Assembly (NCBI GenBank): GCA_014240055.1
Contig: JAAZXP010000001.1
Span: forward strand, 3,344 to 67,343
Direction of reading: 5' to 3'
Source of the DNA: Methanobacteriota archaeon
GTDB lineage: Archaea; Thermoplasmatota; Poseidoniia; MGIII; CG-Epi1
DNA: 64,000 bases
Part shown: piece after piece, positions 1 to 8,200 of the stretch
Numbering within the stretch: the first letter of the stretch is position 1
How the letters are laid out: each line of letters starts with the position of its first letter
Position numbers and translations under genes: made by a program
Notes under the pieces: model-generated
The model's input: only the letters and a program-made list of their open reading frames with translations
Told to the model about the DNA's origin: nothing
The model's database searches: none

Positions 1-753
1 TTCTGGCATAATCCATCTTCTTTGCTTGTACTTTTTTAGAATGTCAGTCTTATCTTTACGCAAATTTCTATTAACGTGAATTAGGGCCATTTTCTTTGGT
101 CTTGCCATATCATCTAATCTTTCTAATTGTTGCATTGAACAGTGTGTTTTAGTTCCAATATTGATGGTTTCTCCTTTAGGATTTTTGACAGTTCCGTCCA
201 TAGTATAAGCATCATGAACTAATAAGTCTGCATTTGTATAAAGTTTGGATGCAGTTGGTGTAAACATACCATCACCAGAATAACAGAATACTTTGGTTGG
301 GCTGCCAGCTTCGAGCCTTAGTCCAAGATTTTGAACTGAATGTCTGGTATTTACAACTCTTAAATTCCAGTCATCCCAGCGGTGAGATCTTTGTAATTCT
401 CTAAATCTTAGAGTAAATGTTAGACTGGCGACCATTCCAGGGTAAGCGAATTCCATTAATCTTTCAACATTTCGTTGTGATCCTACAGGTCCAAAAAGAT
501 AGAAAGGTCGGGTTCGTCCATCTTCTTCCATTCGTTTCATTAAGGCAGGTAGTCCGAAGACATGGTCTGCGTGAAAATGTGATATAAATATTCCATCAAG
601 ATAATCTGGTCTTTTTGATTGATGCCATACTGAAGGTGGTGCAGTAGCTCCACAGTCCACTAACATTCTTCTTCCTGCAGCTTCTACTAATATGCAAGTA
701 TGCGTATAATCATTATCGAAAGCTTCTCCGACACCTAGAAAAGTAACTTTCAT
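1..753 (-). CDS. MBL-fold metallo-hydrolase, ribonuclease Z-like (C-terminus cut by window edge)
   Basis: This is the N-terminal 251 codons of a metallo-beta-lactamase-fold hydrolase; the gene runs off the left edge. It begins MKVTFLGVGEAFDNDYTHTC and carries the zinc-binding motif HFHADH near residue 67. A later SGDG element and a VHDAYT segment supply the usual second-half metal ligands. The fold and the GLP-ALM stretch after the zinc motif resemble tRNase Z, which removes 3' trailers from pre-tRNA. Other MBL nucleases share these features, so the substrate is inferred. The ATG is set by a strong Shine-Dalgarno sequence (GGAGGAG) four bases upstream. This is a stronger RBS than most genes in the window have. 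No partner gene is visible because the downstream side is missing. Confidence 0.8.
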   Translation of the reverse strand, partial: MKVTFLGVGEAFDNDYTHTCILVEAAGRRMLVDCGATAPPSVWHQSKRPDYLDGIFISHFHADHVFGLPALMKRMEEDGRTRPFYLFGPVGSQRNVERLMEFAYPGMVASLTFTLRFRELQRSHRWDDWNLRVVNTRHSVQNLGLRLEAGSPTKVFCYSGDGMFTPTASKLYTNADLLVHDAYTMDGTVKNPKGETINIGTKTHCSMQQLERLDDMARPKKMALIHVNRNLRKDKTDILKKYKQRRWIMPE

Positions 754-757
754 GCTA

Positions 758-764
758 CTCCTCC
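758..764 (-). promoter_or_regulatory. Shine-Dalgarno site of the MBL-fold gene
   Basis: GGAGGAG on the minus strand lies four bases before the ATG at 753. A TATA-like GAGATATAAGC sits at 797-807 on the same strand. This would give a short 5' leader that contains the RBS, unlike the leaderless layout of many neighbours. Confidence 0.6.
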
Positions 765-941
765 ACTAACAAATTGCGTTGATATGTTTAATTTTGGCTT
801 ATATCTCAAACTATGTTTCATATTCATTATTTCTCACCTTTACAAGGACTGCAGAAAGATAATCTGCATAAGTTGTATTTTTTCCAGACAGGCCAATTAT
901 ATAAAACTAATTCATAACCTTTATCATACACCAGTAAAAAA

Positions 942-1463
942 TCATCTATTTCTTCTTCTAAAACCTTCTAAATATTTGTAAACTGATCCATGTTCAGAAC
1001 CAGCAAGTACCATTGAAACAGCTACTTTAGAAGCCTCTAAACCATCTAAATCAGAAATAATGGAAACTGTGTGGCCTTGTATTGCTAAATCACATCCAGT
1101 CATTTCTTCTATAATTCTTCTAGTTTTCCCTTCTCTACCGATAAGTCTCCCCCTAATAATGCCTAATCTTTTCTTTGACCTACCAACATAATCTCTAATA
1201 TCGACAACTTCCAAATAGTAATCCATTTCTAGTAATTGGTATGCTTTTTCTGGATTGAATCCCCTCCCAATTGCTCTTGCTGCACTTATTAATTGTAGCC
1301 CTTTAAGAGGATCTTTCATGTTTTGTTCACTGATCTCTATAATTCCTTCATCAGATTCAATCAATAACTTGCATCCACTTAATTGTTCAAGTTTTCTTTT
1401 TGTTTTACCTTTAGGCCCTATGACTGCACCTACTCGAGACAGTGGAACTTTTAGATAATTCAT
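942..1463 (-). CDS. KH-domain RNA-binding protein (archaeal Pno1/Dim2-like)
   Basis: The 173-residue protein has two KH domains. The first is near residues 3-50, with VGAVIGPKGKTKRKLE as its GxxG loop. The second is near residues 90-150, with GRLIGREGKTRRIIEE. This is the archaeal counterpart of eukaryotic Pno1/Dim2, which binds pre-18S rRNA near the 3' processing site during small-subunit maturation. Length and domain order match the family. The start codon overlaps the stop of the RIO1 kinase gene by one base (TAATG), so the two are translationally coupled. Linkage to RIO1 and aIF1A is common in archaea and supports the ribosome-biogenesis role. The basic tail ending RRRNR is typical of an RNA binder. 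Confidence 0.9.
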   Translation of the reverse strand: MNYLKVPLSRVGAVIGPKGKTKRKLEQLSGCKLLIESDEGIIEISEQNMKDPLKGLQLISAARAIGRGFNPEKAYQLLEMDYYLEVVDIRDYVGRSKKRLGIIRGRLIGREGKTRRIIEEMTGCDLAIQGHTVSIISDLDGLEASKVAVSMVLAGSEHGSVYKYLEGFRRRNR

Positions 1464-2200
1464 TATTCGAATATCTCCTTTTCTAGATTTGGTATTTGCT
1501 TTCTCCAGTATCGATACATGTTTTTCATATCTCTTGTGTGTAATTCTTTGTACAGAGGGTGTCCTTCTGGTACAGCTTGTCCTACGTCGATGATATAAGG
1601 TTTTTCTCTTACATTTAAAATATTATATTCACTGAGATCGCCATGGCTCAACTTATTTTTACGATATGAATTGATAGAAATTAGCAAATCATTTAGAAAA
1701 TTCTTTGGATCTTCAGGTATTAATTCTCTAATTGTGGGATATGGTCTGTATCTCCATCCCATATATTGCATTACAACAATATTTTTGTGAACATGAAATG
1801 GTTTTGGTACGTTAGTACCACTGGCATGCATTGAGTGTAAATTTTTGTATTCTTTTTGGGCCCAAGTAAACACTCTTTCGCGATGACTGTTGCCACTACT
1901 TTTAAATCTTGGATCTCCCTCAATATACTTTTCAAGTTTTCTGAATGTAGCTGTGTTTTGTCGATATATTTTAACGGCTCGATTTCGACCATCAAAGGTT
2001 TTTGCTCTGAAAACATTAGCTTCCTTGCCTGTTGCAATAATATTTTCTAATGTAGAAATAATTCCTCTGCTGAACATTTGCTGAATATTCTTTAGTGTGT
2101 TTTCATCGAATACATCATCAATAGTTTTTCTTCCTTCTCTATCTTTGGATTGGATAGTGCGGCCGATATTCCAATCTAGACTCTCAATATTAGTTCGCAT
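1463..2200 (-). CDS. rio1: RIO1-type serine protein kinase/ATPase
   Basis: The 245-residue atypical kinase acts in late 40S/30S ribosomal subunit maturation. Visible motifs are a glycine-poor nucleotide loop around GKEANVF (58-64), the ATP-binding lysine in AVKIYR (about residue 77), the catalytic loop HGDLSEYN (186-193) and the metal-binding IDVGQAV (204-210), where RIO kinases use D-x-G-Q in place of DFG. The length suits an archaeal RIO1. It lacks the N-terminal winged helix of RIO2, so RIO1 is the better assignment. It lies two bases after aIF1A and overlaps the KH gene by one base in a three-gene operon. Confidence 0.95.
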   Translation of the reverse strand: MRTNIESLDWNIGRTIQSKDREGRKTIDDVFDENTLKNIQQMFSRGIISTLENIIATGKEANVFRAKTFDGRNRAVKIYRQNTATFRKLEKYIEGDPRFKSSGNSHRERVFTWAQKEYKNLHSMHASGTNVPKPFHVHKNIVVMQYMGWRYRPYPTIRELIPEDPKNFLNDLLISINSYRKNKLSHGDLSEYNILNVREKPYIIDVGQAVPEGHPLYKELHTRDMKNMYRYWRKQIPNLEKEIFE

Positions 2201-2202
2201 TA

Positions 2203-2667
2203 TCAGTAAATATCTAGTATTTCCGGTATCTTACCACGTCTTTTTAAATTTGAAGTTTGAGTAGGTGTATATCTAAACTTAACATCAGCTTTACTATCTT
2301 GGAACGACCAAGGAACTACAATTAATAAATCATTTTCTCTTACCCACATTCGCCTTCTTAATTTTCCAGGAATTCGCCCCATGCGCCTTTCACCATCTTC
2401 ACAAATCAATTGTAAACGAGATCCTCCTTGGAATGTTTCAGCTACTGCAAATATTTCCCCTTTGGGTCTGTACGGTAATTTTACTCTTAGATTTGCTTCA
2501 TCAGGTGGTGGTTGATTCTTCTTTGATTTTTTACCCTTATTCTTTTTAGAATATGTTGGTTTCTTTTTGGTATCTTCTTTCTTTTCTTCAACCTTTTCAG
2601 TTTTCTCTTTATCTGATACTTTCTCTTCAGAGTCTACTTTTTTATCTTCTTTTTCTGACGATGCCAC
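2203..2667 (-). CDS. eif1A: Translation initiation factor aIF1A with a charged N-terminal extension
   Basis: Residues about 50-154 form the S1-like OB fold of aIF1A, with conserved stretches GEIFAVAETFQGGSRLQL, GRIPGKLRRRMWVRENDLL and FRYTPTQ. aIF1A binds the small-subunit A site and helps place initiator tRNA. Residues 1-50 are almost entirely Lys, Glu, Asp and Ser. They are longer than the short tails of most archaeal aIF1A and recall the charged N-terminal tail of eukaryotic eIF1A. The start is GTG at 2667. A TATA-like ATCTTATAT at 2690-2698 sits 27 bases upstream, so the transcript is probably leaderless. It is the first gene of the aIF1A-RIO1-KH operon and is divergent from gcvT. Confidence 0.92.
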   Translation of the reverse strand: MASSEKEDKKVDSEEKVSDKEKTEKVEEKKEDTKKKPTYSKKNKGKKSKKNQPPPDEANLRVKLPYRPKGEIFAVAETFQGGSRLQLICEDGERRMGRIPGKLRRRMWVRENDLLIVVPWSFQDSKADVKFRYTPTQTSNLKRRGKIPEILDIY

Positions 2668-2689
2668 ACTAGTGTTCTATACACTTCCC

Positions 2690-2698
2690 ATATAAGAT
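2690..2698 (-). promoter_or_regulatory. TATA box of the aIF1A-RIO1-KH operon
   Basis: ATCTTATAT on the minus strand is centred 27 bases upstream of the GTG at 2667. This is the archaeal TATA-to-start distance and implies a leaderless mRNA. It also supports GTG rather than a downstream codon as the start. Confidence 0.5.
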
Positions 2699-2740
2699 TG
2701 CCGCCCGAGCTCTTATGGCACCCTTCCCAATTAACTTACA

Positions 2741-3775
2741 ATGAGTCTGCGTAGAACTCCACTTTCTAATCATCACAGAGAACTTGGAGCTAAGATGGTT
2801 GATTTTGCAGGATGGGAAATGCCGATACAATATAGTAGTATAATCTCAGAGCACAAGTCGGTTAGAGAGGCTGCAGGTATTTTTGATGTTTCTCATATGG
2901 GTCAAATATTTGTCAAAGGTTCAGATGCAGTGAAGTTTCTCTCTTTTGTTACAACTTGGGATATGTTGAGGCAAAAGGATGGTGACTGTAGATATTGCCA
3001 TATATTGAATCATAAAGGCCAGATAATAGATGATACTATAGTTTATACAATAAGTAATACTGAATATTTGTTAGTTCCTAATGCTTCTAAAATAAAGGAA
3101 ATAATGGATTGGCTATTAGATAATTCGAATGATTTTAACGTTATTATTGAAGATTTGTCAGATTCCTATTTCTGTTTAGCGCTTCAAGGCCCTGAAGCTC
3201 CTAGATTACTGGGCCAACATCTCAATACTTCTGTAAATTCATTTCAATTAGAAACATTGAATGATGTTATAGTGAGTGGAACTGGCTATACTGGAGAAAA
3301 AGGTTGCGAAATAATAGGTCCTCTAGATCAGGTTGAAATTCATTGGGAAGCCTTAGTTGATATGGGTGCAATTCCTATAGGGCTTGGCGCTAGAGATACT
3401 TTACGCTTAGAAAAAGGATATCTTTTATCGGGTCAGGATTTCAAAGGAACCGAAACTACATTGGATACAAATTATGCTTGGGTAATAGATTGGAACCATG
3501 AATTTATTGGGCGAGAAGCTCTTGTTTTGCAAAAACAGAGTGATTATTCTAAATTATCTGGAATTTTACTAGAAGATAAGGGAGTCTTAAGGCCCGGCTG
3601 TTCAGTATATTATAATAATAATAAAGTATCAGAACTTACTAGTGGTTCTTTATCTCCAATATTACGTAAGGGTATTGGATTGTCTTATATTGATTTGGAT
3701 ATCGATTCGGAAGTTACAATTGAAGTACGCGGTAAGCACTTAAATGGACGTGTAGTGAGAACGCCATTCCTATGA
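2741..3775 (+). CDS. gcvT: Glycine cleavage system T protein (aminomethyltransferase)
   Basis: The 344-residue folate-binding aminomethyltransferase transfers the methylene group from the aminomethyl-lipoyl H protein to tetrahydrofolate and releases ammonia. Family signatures include the N-terminal VDFAGWEMPIQY, GIFDVSHMGQ, the folate-site segments SGTGYTGEKGCEI and GLGARDTLRLEKGY, and a C-terminal barrel. Length is slightly below the bacterial norm of about 360. The ATG stop overlap (ATGA) with gcvH shows translational coupling. No gcvP or lpd is in the window, so the P and L components must lie elsewhere. Confidence 0.96.
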   Translation: MSLRRTPLSNHHRELGAKMVDFAGWEMPIQYSSIISEHKSVREAAGIFDVSHMGQIFVKGSDAVKFLSFVTTWDMLRQKDGDCRYCHILNHKGQIIDDTIVYTISNTEYLLVPNASKIKEIMDWLLDNSNDFNVIIEDLSDSYFCLALQGPEAPRLLGQHLNTSVNSFQLETLNDVIVSGTGYTGEKGCEIIGPLDQVEIHWEALVDMGAIPIGLGARDTLRLEKGYLLSGQDFKGTETTLDTNYAWVIDWNHEFIGREALVLQKQSDYSKLSGILLEDKGVLRPGCSVYYNNNKVSELTSGSLSPILRKGIGLSYIDLDIDSEVTIEVRGKHLNGRVVRTPFL

Positions 3776-4149
3776 GTGAAGTCCCAGATAATCTGTCGTA
3801 TACTAAAGATCATGAGTGGATGCTTATTGACGACGATGGTAAGATAAGAGTAGGCATTACAGATCATGCACAAGATGCATTATCTGATGTAGTATTTGTC
3901 GAGCTGCCAGAAATTGGCTCAAAATACTCTGAAGGTGATGCTATGGCTGTGGCAGAATCAGTTAAAGCTGCTAGTGATATCTATGCTCCAGTTTCGGGTG
4001 AAATTGTAGAAGTTAATGATAAACTTGAAGAGTCTCCTGAATTAATTAACGAATCTCCATACGAGTTCGGTTGGATGGTAGTTATGGTTCCAGATAAAAA
4101 ATTAGAAAATAGTTTAGATTCTGAATCGTATCGGAAATTAATTGATTAA
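3772..4149 (+). CDS. gcvH: Glycine cleavage system H protein
   Basis: The 125-residue lipoyl carrier shuttles the aminomethyl group between the P, T and L proteins. The lipoyl-attachment lysine is K65 in AESVKAASDIYAP. The opening YTKDHEWM and the ending segment ESPYEFGWMV are family signatures. It overlaps gcvT by four bases and the following methyltransferase start by eight bases. The third gene is therefore in the same transcription unit although its function is unrelated. Confidence 0.97.
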   Translation: MSEVPDNLSYTKDHEWMLIDDDGKIRVGITDHAQDALSDVVFVELPEIGSKYSEGDAMAVAESVKAASDIYAPVSGEIVEVNDKLEESPELINESPYEFGWMVVMVPDKKLENSLDSESYRKLID

Positions 4150-5137
4150 ACATCTTAAGGTAGTTGAAACGGAAGCCCAAAAAGCTAAATTATTTTTAGA
4201 GGATTGTAACGCATTAAATGATGATTTTTTACCTATTAAGAAAGCCGGTTTTGTTCTTTGGCCACTAAATTTTGAAGTGAAAGGCGAAATAGTAGTGTGT
4301 GAAGGCTTATCATCAAATCGACTTTCACGTGATTATAGGCTAAAACTCCCCCTAGAATTAAGAAATATTGCACCAAGGGCTTTTGATATATTTGGAAGTA
4401 TGGCGATAATAAAAATAAATGATGAAATTATGGATTTTTCAGACATAATTTCTAAAACTTTACTTGCTTCTAATCCTAATATTGACAGAGTCGCCTTAGA
4501 TATGGGAGTTAAAGGTGAGTTTCGTATTAGAAAATTAGTTATGATTCAAGGAGACTCAAACTTTATTGGACTCCACAAGGAAAACGGTTTGAAACTGAAA
4601 TTGGATGTTTCTAAAGTTTACTTTTCACCTCGTTTAGCTATGGAGCGTAAGAGGATAGTTGACTATGCAGTTAAAGGTGAAAGCATTCTTGACGCATTTG
4701 CAGGGGCCAGTCCATTCTCAGTAGGTTTAGCTAAGAAGGGTTGTACGGTTACATCCATAGATTCTAATCCTGAGGCTGAGAAGTGGTCGCATGAAAATTT
4801 TAAATTGAATAATATTAAAAAAGAGAATTATGAATTCATAAATTCAAAGATAGAAGATGTAATACAAGATTTGGGTGTTTATGATCGGATAATAATGAAC
4901 AATCCAACAAATCCATTGCCCTACTTAGAAGATTTAAGCTCATTATTGAAACCTAATGGTTTCATTCATCTTTACAAAATAGTTGAAAAAGATGAAGGAT
5001 TCAAGGTTGCCAACTACTTAAAATCGGGTTTCAAGTCCGTTTCAGAAAGAGTAGTTCATCCATACTCGCCCCAAAGCTCAATGATGGCTTTTGATATAAC
5101 TCGAGCTGTTTCTAATGTCCGAAATACAAACCAGTAA
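4142..5137 (+). CDS. Trm5/TYW2-like class I SAM-dependent tRNA methyltransferase
   Basis: The 331-residue protein resembles the Met-10+ family that makes m1G37 in tRNA (Trm5) or wybutosine intermediates (TYW2). Signatures are PRAFDIFGSMAIIKI, VYFSPRLAMERKRI and the SAM-binding loop DAFAGASPFSVGLAKK, followed by the acidic IDSNPEA. The usual catalytic N-L-P motif is replaced by MNNPTNPLPYL, so the exact modification is uncertain. The start is TTG at 4142, inside the end of gcvH; this gives the conserved N-terminal segment and no better codon is available. It is probably the last gene of the gcvTH operon. Confidence 0.85.
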   Translation: MIKHLKVVETEAQKAKLFLEDCNALNDDFLPIKKAGFVLWPLNFEVKGEIVVCEGLSSNRLSRDYRLKLPLELRNIAPRAFDIFGSMAIIKINDEIMDFSDIISKTLLASNPNIDRVALDMGVKGEFRIRKLVMIQGDSNFIGLHKENGLKLKLDVSKVYFSPRLAMERKRIVDYAVKGESILDAFAGASPFSVGLAKKGCTVTSIDSNPEAEKWSHENFKLNNIKKENYEFINSKIEDVIQDLGVYDRIIMNNPTNPLPYLEDLSSLLKPNGFIHLYKIVEKDEGFKVANYLKSGFKSVSERVVHPYSPQSSMMAFDITRAVSNVRNTNQ

Positions 5138-5148
5138 GTTTTTATATG
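5138..5148 (+). promoter_or_regulatory. TATA box of the giant surface protein gene
   Basis: GTTTTTATATG lies about 108 bases before the ATG at 5256. A start site about 25 bases downstream would leave a 5' leader of roughly 85-90 bases, far longer than in most genes here. The RBS candidate is GAAGGTG, seven bases before the ATG. Confidence 0.45.
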
Positions 5149-5155
5149 AGTTTGG

Positions 5156-5176
5156 TAAAAGAAGGGATTTCTTTTA
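5156..5176. repeat. Perfect 8-base inverted repeat at the predicted transcription start
   Basis: TAAAAGAA (5156-5163) and TTCTTTTA (5169-5176) flank the five-base loop GGGAT. The repeat lies 8-38 bases after the TATA box and so covers the expected start site of the surface protein mRNA. It could be an operator, a 5'-end hairpin protecting the transcript, or the 3' end of the upstream operon. The sequence alone cannot separate these. Confidence 0.55.
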
Positions 5177-5255
5177 TTAAGACCACGCGGATGACAGTAG
5201 ACTGTTTCTGCTCCGGTAGAGATAGTATTAGGACAAAACGCGAAGGTGTGCAAAA

Positions 5256-8200
5256 ATGAACATAAACGTAGCAAAGTCATCCTCCCTATACGGGAAAATG
5301 ACAGCAATTCTCGTCGTAGTGTTGTTCGCATTCAGTGGTTTCACCACTAGTGCTTCAGCAATATCAGACGATGAGCAAGACAGCGAAATCATCAATGGGA
5401 TAACCCTTGGTGAAGCAATAGAATCGGAATCACAAGGTGTAGTTGAGGCAATCTCTGAACTCAATATAGTTGTTCCAGGGCAAGATTCAGTATTAGTTAT
5501 GCCTATGGAAGACGGTGCATTCGCTCCAGCTAAACAACCAGCTGGGGATGCAAAAGTATTGATCGTAGACGATGATGGCGAAAATTGGATGTCAGGCCCA
5601 TGGCTTGAAGCATCTCACATCGCTACAGCTTTGAACGATGGTGGATATTCCTACGATGTTTTCCGTGCAGGAAGATGGGGTGGAACTGCTAAAGAATTAC
5701 CTAGCGGTGATGCAGGATTATCCTTAGTTGACGATTACGAACTAATTATTTGGTATGGTGGATGGAATACTCAAATAATGTCCAGTTCAGAAACTAGTGT
5801 TTTAGAAAATTATCTTGATGGAAACAATGGTAACGGAGACAGTTTTTCTACAACTAATAGAAATATATTTGTCTCTACACAAATGAGTGATTGGTTTGAT
5901 GCTAATAATGGAAATTTCCAAAATAATTATATGCATTCAGATACTTATTATTCATCTTACATTGTTGTTGATGGAACTTCAAACCCAATGAAGGGTGTTG
6001 ATGGTTCTATTTTTGAAGAAAAAGAATATGCAACAGATACAGCAGGTACTCACTATCTTGACAGGCCATGTGGTAACAAGCCGTATGATACCTCTGCAAC
6101 CGGAGCTTTCTGGATGGATGCACGTAAGAATGCAGCAGACGGTCACGAATATCATGCAGTTCAATTTCCAGTGGATGGTTACATAGGTCCGCAAACACAT
6201 AAAGCTTTCATGTTTGCAGATGAAATTGGAGTATTCAATAAAAGATCAGACAGAGCAGATTTATTTGCAACCGTTCTATCATGGATGGGTGTAACTAAAG
6301 AGCAAACACAGAATGTAGACATAGGTATTGGAGGAGTTGATATTCCTAATCATGTACAATACTGGCGTTCAGTAGAATCTATGGTACCTGTAGACATTCG
6401 AATAACAGTAACAAATTACGGTATGCTTCCTCAGAGTAGCACAGCTGTTGCATTAAAAATAAAGAATCAATTTGGTCAAGTTCTGTTTGACAGTACATTT
6501 GACACCAGGGCTTTCCCAGAGGGACACCCTATGCACATCTCAGATTCAATTCAAAATGGTGACAGTGTTGTATTTACTTTCAATAGAACAAATGACAGAC
6601 ACCAACGTATTTACGATGGTAATGATGAGAATAAAGCAAGACATGTAATATTCACAAGTGCTGGTATGGATCGACTTTCAGCGGAAGTTAAGCATACTGG
6701 AGATCAAGGTATAGCTAATAATTACGTACAAGCAGATGTTGGTGTAGGTAAGTGGATTGAAAACGGTGAAGCGCCTGAAGATGAAATTGGTCCATCGATT
6801 ACATTCGGTGACACAGACGATAATGGTGCAAATAGTTTAGATCATGTTAATTATCACCGTGCAAGCAGTTATGACTGGGATGCAGATGGTTGTGGTTGGT
6901 ATGAAGGTGCTGACGATGATTGTGTAGCAAACGGTGGAACATTAAACAAAACTAAAGGTGGAGTTTACCACGAGGGTAAATCGGCCTTAGCAATGTTTGC
7001 ATCAAATGGATGGACAAAATCAACTGGTAACCCAGATAATTGTGTTGCAGGTTCAGGAATGAAAGACGATGCTGACTGTCCAAAATTCACCATGGAACCT
7101 AACCAAGATGACTATTTCGTATCGCCTCCTATGGATTTGAGTGCTATGGATGAAGTTGTAATTGGTATGTTGTTTACAGGTTGTATGGAATCAGGAGATA
7201 ATTTCCGTATGCAAGTATCAAAAGATGGAGTCTCATGGACTAATTTGATTTCTTATTCTGGATTCTGTCCAGGTGAAGGTTCATGGTATCTATGGGGTGG
7301 AGGAAATCCAAAATATCAGGGATATACATTAGGAAGTGATTTCTATGGTAGTGATGATACTGATGCAGTTTACTGGAGAGTACAAGCAGATGCAGACAGT
7401 GACCAGGTTACCGAAGGTAGCCGACCTTACGCAGGCTGGTTCATAGATGAGATTGTTTTCCGTGGAACAGAACGTATTACTCGTGATGTTGCTGTAGGAG
7501 ATATTTCAGTCCGTGAAGGTGCTAACATGATTGTTAAGGATTCAGAAGGAAACAGCTTGTGGAGAGAAATCAATGCAACAGTTGTAAATGCTGGAGAAGC
7601 AGCATGGACTGATTTACCAGTCAAGATTTCTGTAACTAATTTACAAGGTGAAGAAATGTCTTCATTCCTTGACACAACACAACCAACAATTCCTAATCTA
7701 GCAGGAGATTCAACATATGGTGACATAACTCCAGGAGATGGTAATGAGGATCAGAAAGAATTATTCTCATTGTTTAGAACTCCGAGTGCGAATACGTACT
7801 ATGCTGAAGTTGAAGTGTTAGTTCCGGCAGGTAAAGATTTCTTCCCTTGGAATAATTCTTTAACCTATACTTTCAGAGTTTTCGATACTTTCTTCAAAGA
7901 TGATATCGACACTCCAGATGACCGATCTTCAGTATATGCATATACTAAGGCAGATAGGTTGTCTACTACTGCTAATACATGGAAAGAACGAAGTATCAAT
8001 GATAATGCCTACTCAGGTTCATATGTTTGGCAGTATGCTAAGGAATCAGGATATAGTAAAGAAAATCCTACCACTGCAGCAGGCTCTGATGACAGTTTGA
8101 TTACACAAGACGAATATGATCGAGATAGTGCAGGAAGTCAATTTGGCAATGATGTCAATGTTGATTTACGAGCTGCTTTCCAACCAATTTTATCTTTTGC

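Noticed and set aside
784..981. Plus-strand 65-residue frame in the spacer before the KH gene
   Set aside because: It overlaps the KH gene end, has no RBS, and its composition is that of noncoding AT-rich DNA.
2713..2725. 13-base match CTTATGGCACCCT, shared with the reverse strand near 11088-11100
   Set aside because: Matches of this length are expected by chance in 64 kb. The surroundings differ.
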